Source: Paenibacillus phytohabitans (GTDB taxonomy: Bacteria > Bacillota > Bacilli > Paenibacillales > Paenibacillaceae). Taken from it: 64,000 nt of DNA. Below the pieces are notes generated by a model. That model worked only from the letters and a program-made list of their open reading frames with translations. It searched no databases and was not told the DNA's origin. Below, in pieces: positions 63,632-64,000 of the stretch. Every line of letters starts with the position of its first letter. The stretch's first letter is position 1. The stretch is taken from the NCBI RefSeq assembly GCF_013141775.1, contig NZ_WHOB01000037.1:1-64000 (forward strand). The letters run 5' to 3'. Position numbers and translations under genes: made by a program.

Positions 63632-64000
63632 TCATCGGCCGATTGAAAAATTCTGCCTCGCGTCCAAATCTGCCGGTAATCCAAATCGCAGAAATAACTC
63701 AGGATCAATGAAATGATGGATATGAGCGATCTTCCCCTGTTTCAGCTCCGGAATATGAATGCTCCACGGAACCAGCCTTCCATCCGGTCCGGCGGGTACA
63801 TACTGGGCAAAAGCGGGGCAATCCCCGTTAGCCCGGACCGGCAGCAATCTGGAGCCCAAACAATGGCTGCGTGTAATAGTGTAGAATGACGACAGATTAG
63901 AGCTGCCGCGAACCCACATCGTAAATGGCGGCATCGACAAGCTGCCGTTCTCGTGGAATAAGGCCAACAATGCATCAATATCATACTGTTCGAAGGCTTC
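63632..64000 (-). CDS. ECF sigma factor with SnoaL-like tail, 5' end outside window
   Basis: The frame is open to the window edge. The visible 122 residues are a SnoaL/NTF2-like domain: EAFEQYDIDALLALFHENGSLSMPPFTMWVRG, SRLLPVRANGDCPAFAQY and FIDPELFLRFGLP. This pattern is that of the C-terminal extension of SigJ/ECF41-like sigma factors, which tunes their activity. The sigma regions would lie beyond the window end. Partial gene. Confidence 0.8.
   Translation of the reverse strand, partial: EAFEQYDIDALLALFHENGSLSMPPFTMWVRGSSNLSSFYTITRSHCLGSRLLPVRANGDCPAFAQYVPAGPDGRLVPWSIHIPELKQGKIAHIHHFIDPELFLRFGLPADLDARQNFSIGR

Overview
The window reads as the chromosome of a spore-forming Gram-positive bacterium of the Paenibacillus type. 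Supporting signs are roughly half G+C, strong AGGAGG-type ribosome binding sites with frequent TTG/GTG starts, an alpha/beta small acid-soluble spore protein, a KinB-like orphan kinase, a RacA-like chromosome-anchoring protein, Bacillales-type sigma/anti-sigma pairs, collagen-like spore-surface proteins and an AraR-controlled arabinose operon. The species call is inference. No rRNA, tRNA, CRISPR or prophage genes were seen.

Layout. 1-14.2 kb: 5'-truncated collagen-like protein, a TPR-SUKH-Imm51 immunity-type protein, an ArsR/AHSA1 pair, a DUF4097-response regulator-histidine kinase operon, an ECF sigma/anti-sigma pair, a divergent stand-alone IF-3 paralogue, a degenerate intergenic repeat, a GNAT, an ABC exporter broken by a frameshift behind a highly structured leader, a sugar isomerase-like protein and a small TPR paralogue. 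14.2-28.7 kb: KinB-like kinase, AIM24, a HAD-GNAT-GNAT fusion, SASP, an HprK paralogue, a membrane diguanylate cyclase, an APH remnant, a repeat-built secreted protein, small membrane proteins, a soluble chemoreceptor-like protein, a Crp-type regulator, and an amino-acid permease under a single-aptamer glycine riboswitch. 29-34.5 kb: second periodic intergenic repeat, then the araB-araD-araA operon and divergent araR, with AraR boxes lying on both promoters. 34.6-37.9 kb: GlsB-like protein and an intact IS200/IS605 element (tnpA+tnpB) next to a decayed TetR/DHA2 efflux locus. 37.9-44.4 kb: NAD salvage operon (pnuC-nadR-nrtR), Lrp/VOC pair, SDR-AKR operon with its TetR regulator. 44.4-64 kb: a large secreted CBM2/TSP3/VWA protein with a DUF3289-like C-terminus and a membrane-anchored partner gene, a secreted helical protein, APH, TetR/MFS, a second sigma/anti-sigma pair, a giant beta-helix/LamG secreted enzyme, a RacA-like protein, a FlxA-like protein, an ABC exporter whose regulator fuses a degenerate ABC ATPase to LytTR, a second collagen-like protein, a VOC protein and the 3' end of an ECF sigma factor with a SnoaL tail.

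Most genes form short, locally regulated modules with the regulator beside the regulated genes; several operators can be read directly as palindromes. The strongest candidates for new biology are the secreted VWA/TSP3/DUF3289-like protein with its small membrane partner (possible toxin-immunity pair), the TPR-SUKH-Imm51 protein with its TPR-only paralogue, the structured leader of the ABC exporter, the ABC-LytTR fusion, the divergent IF-3, and two unrelated intergenic repeats that share a period near 50-57 bp.
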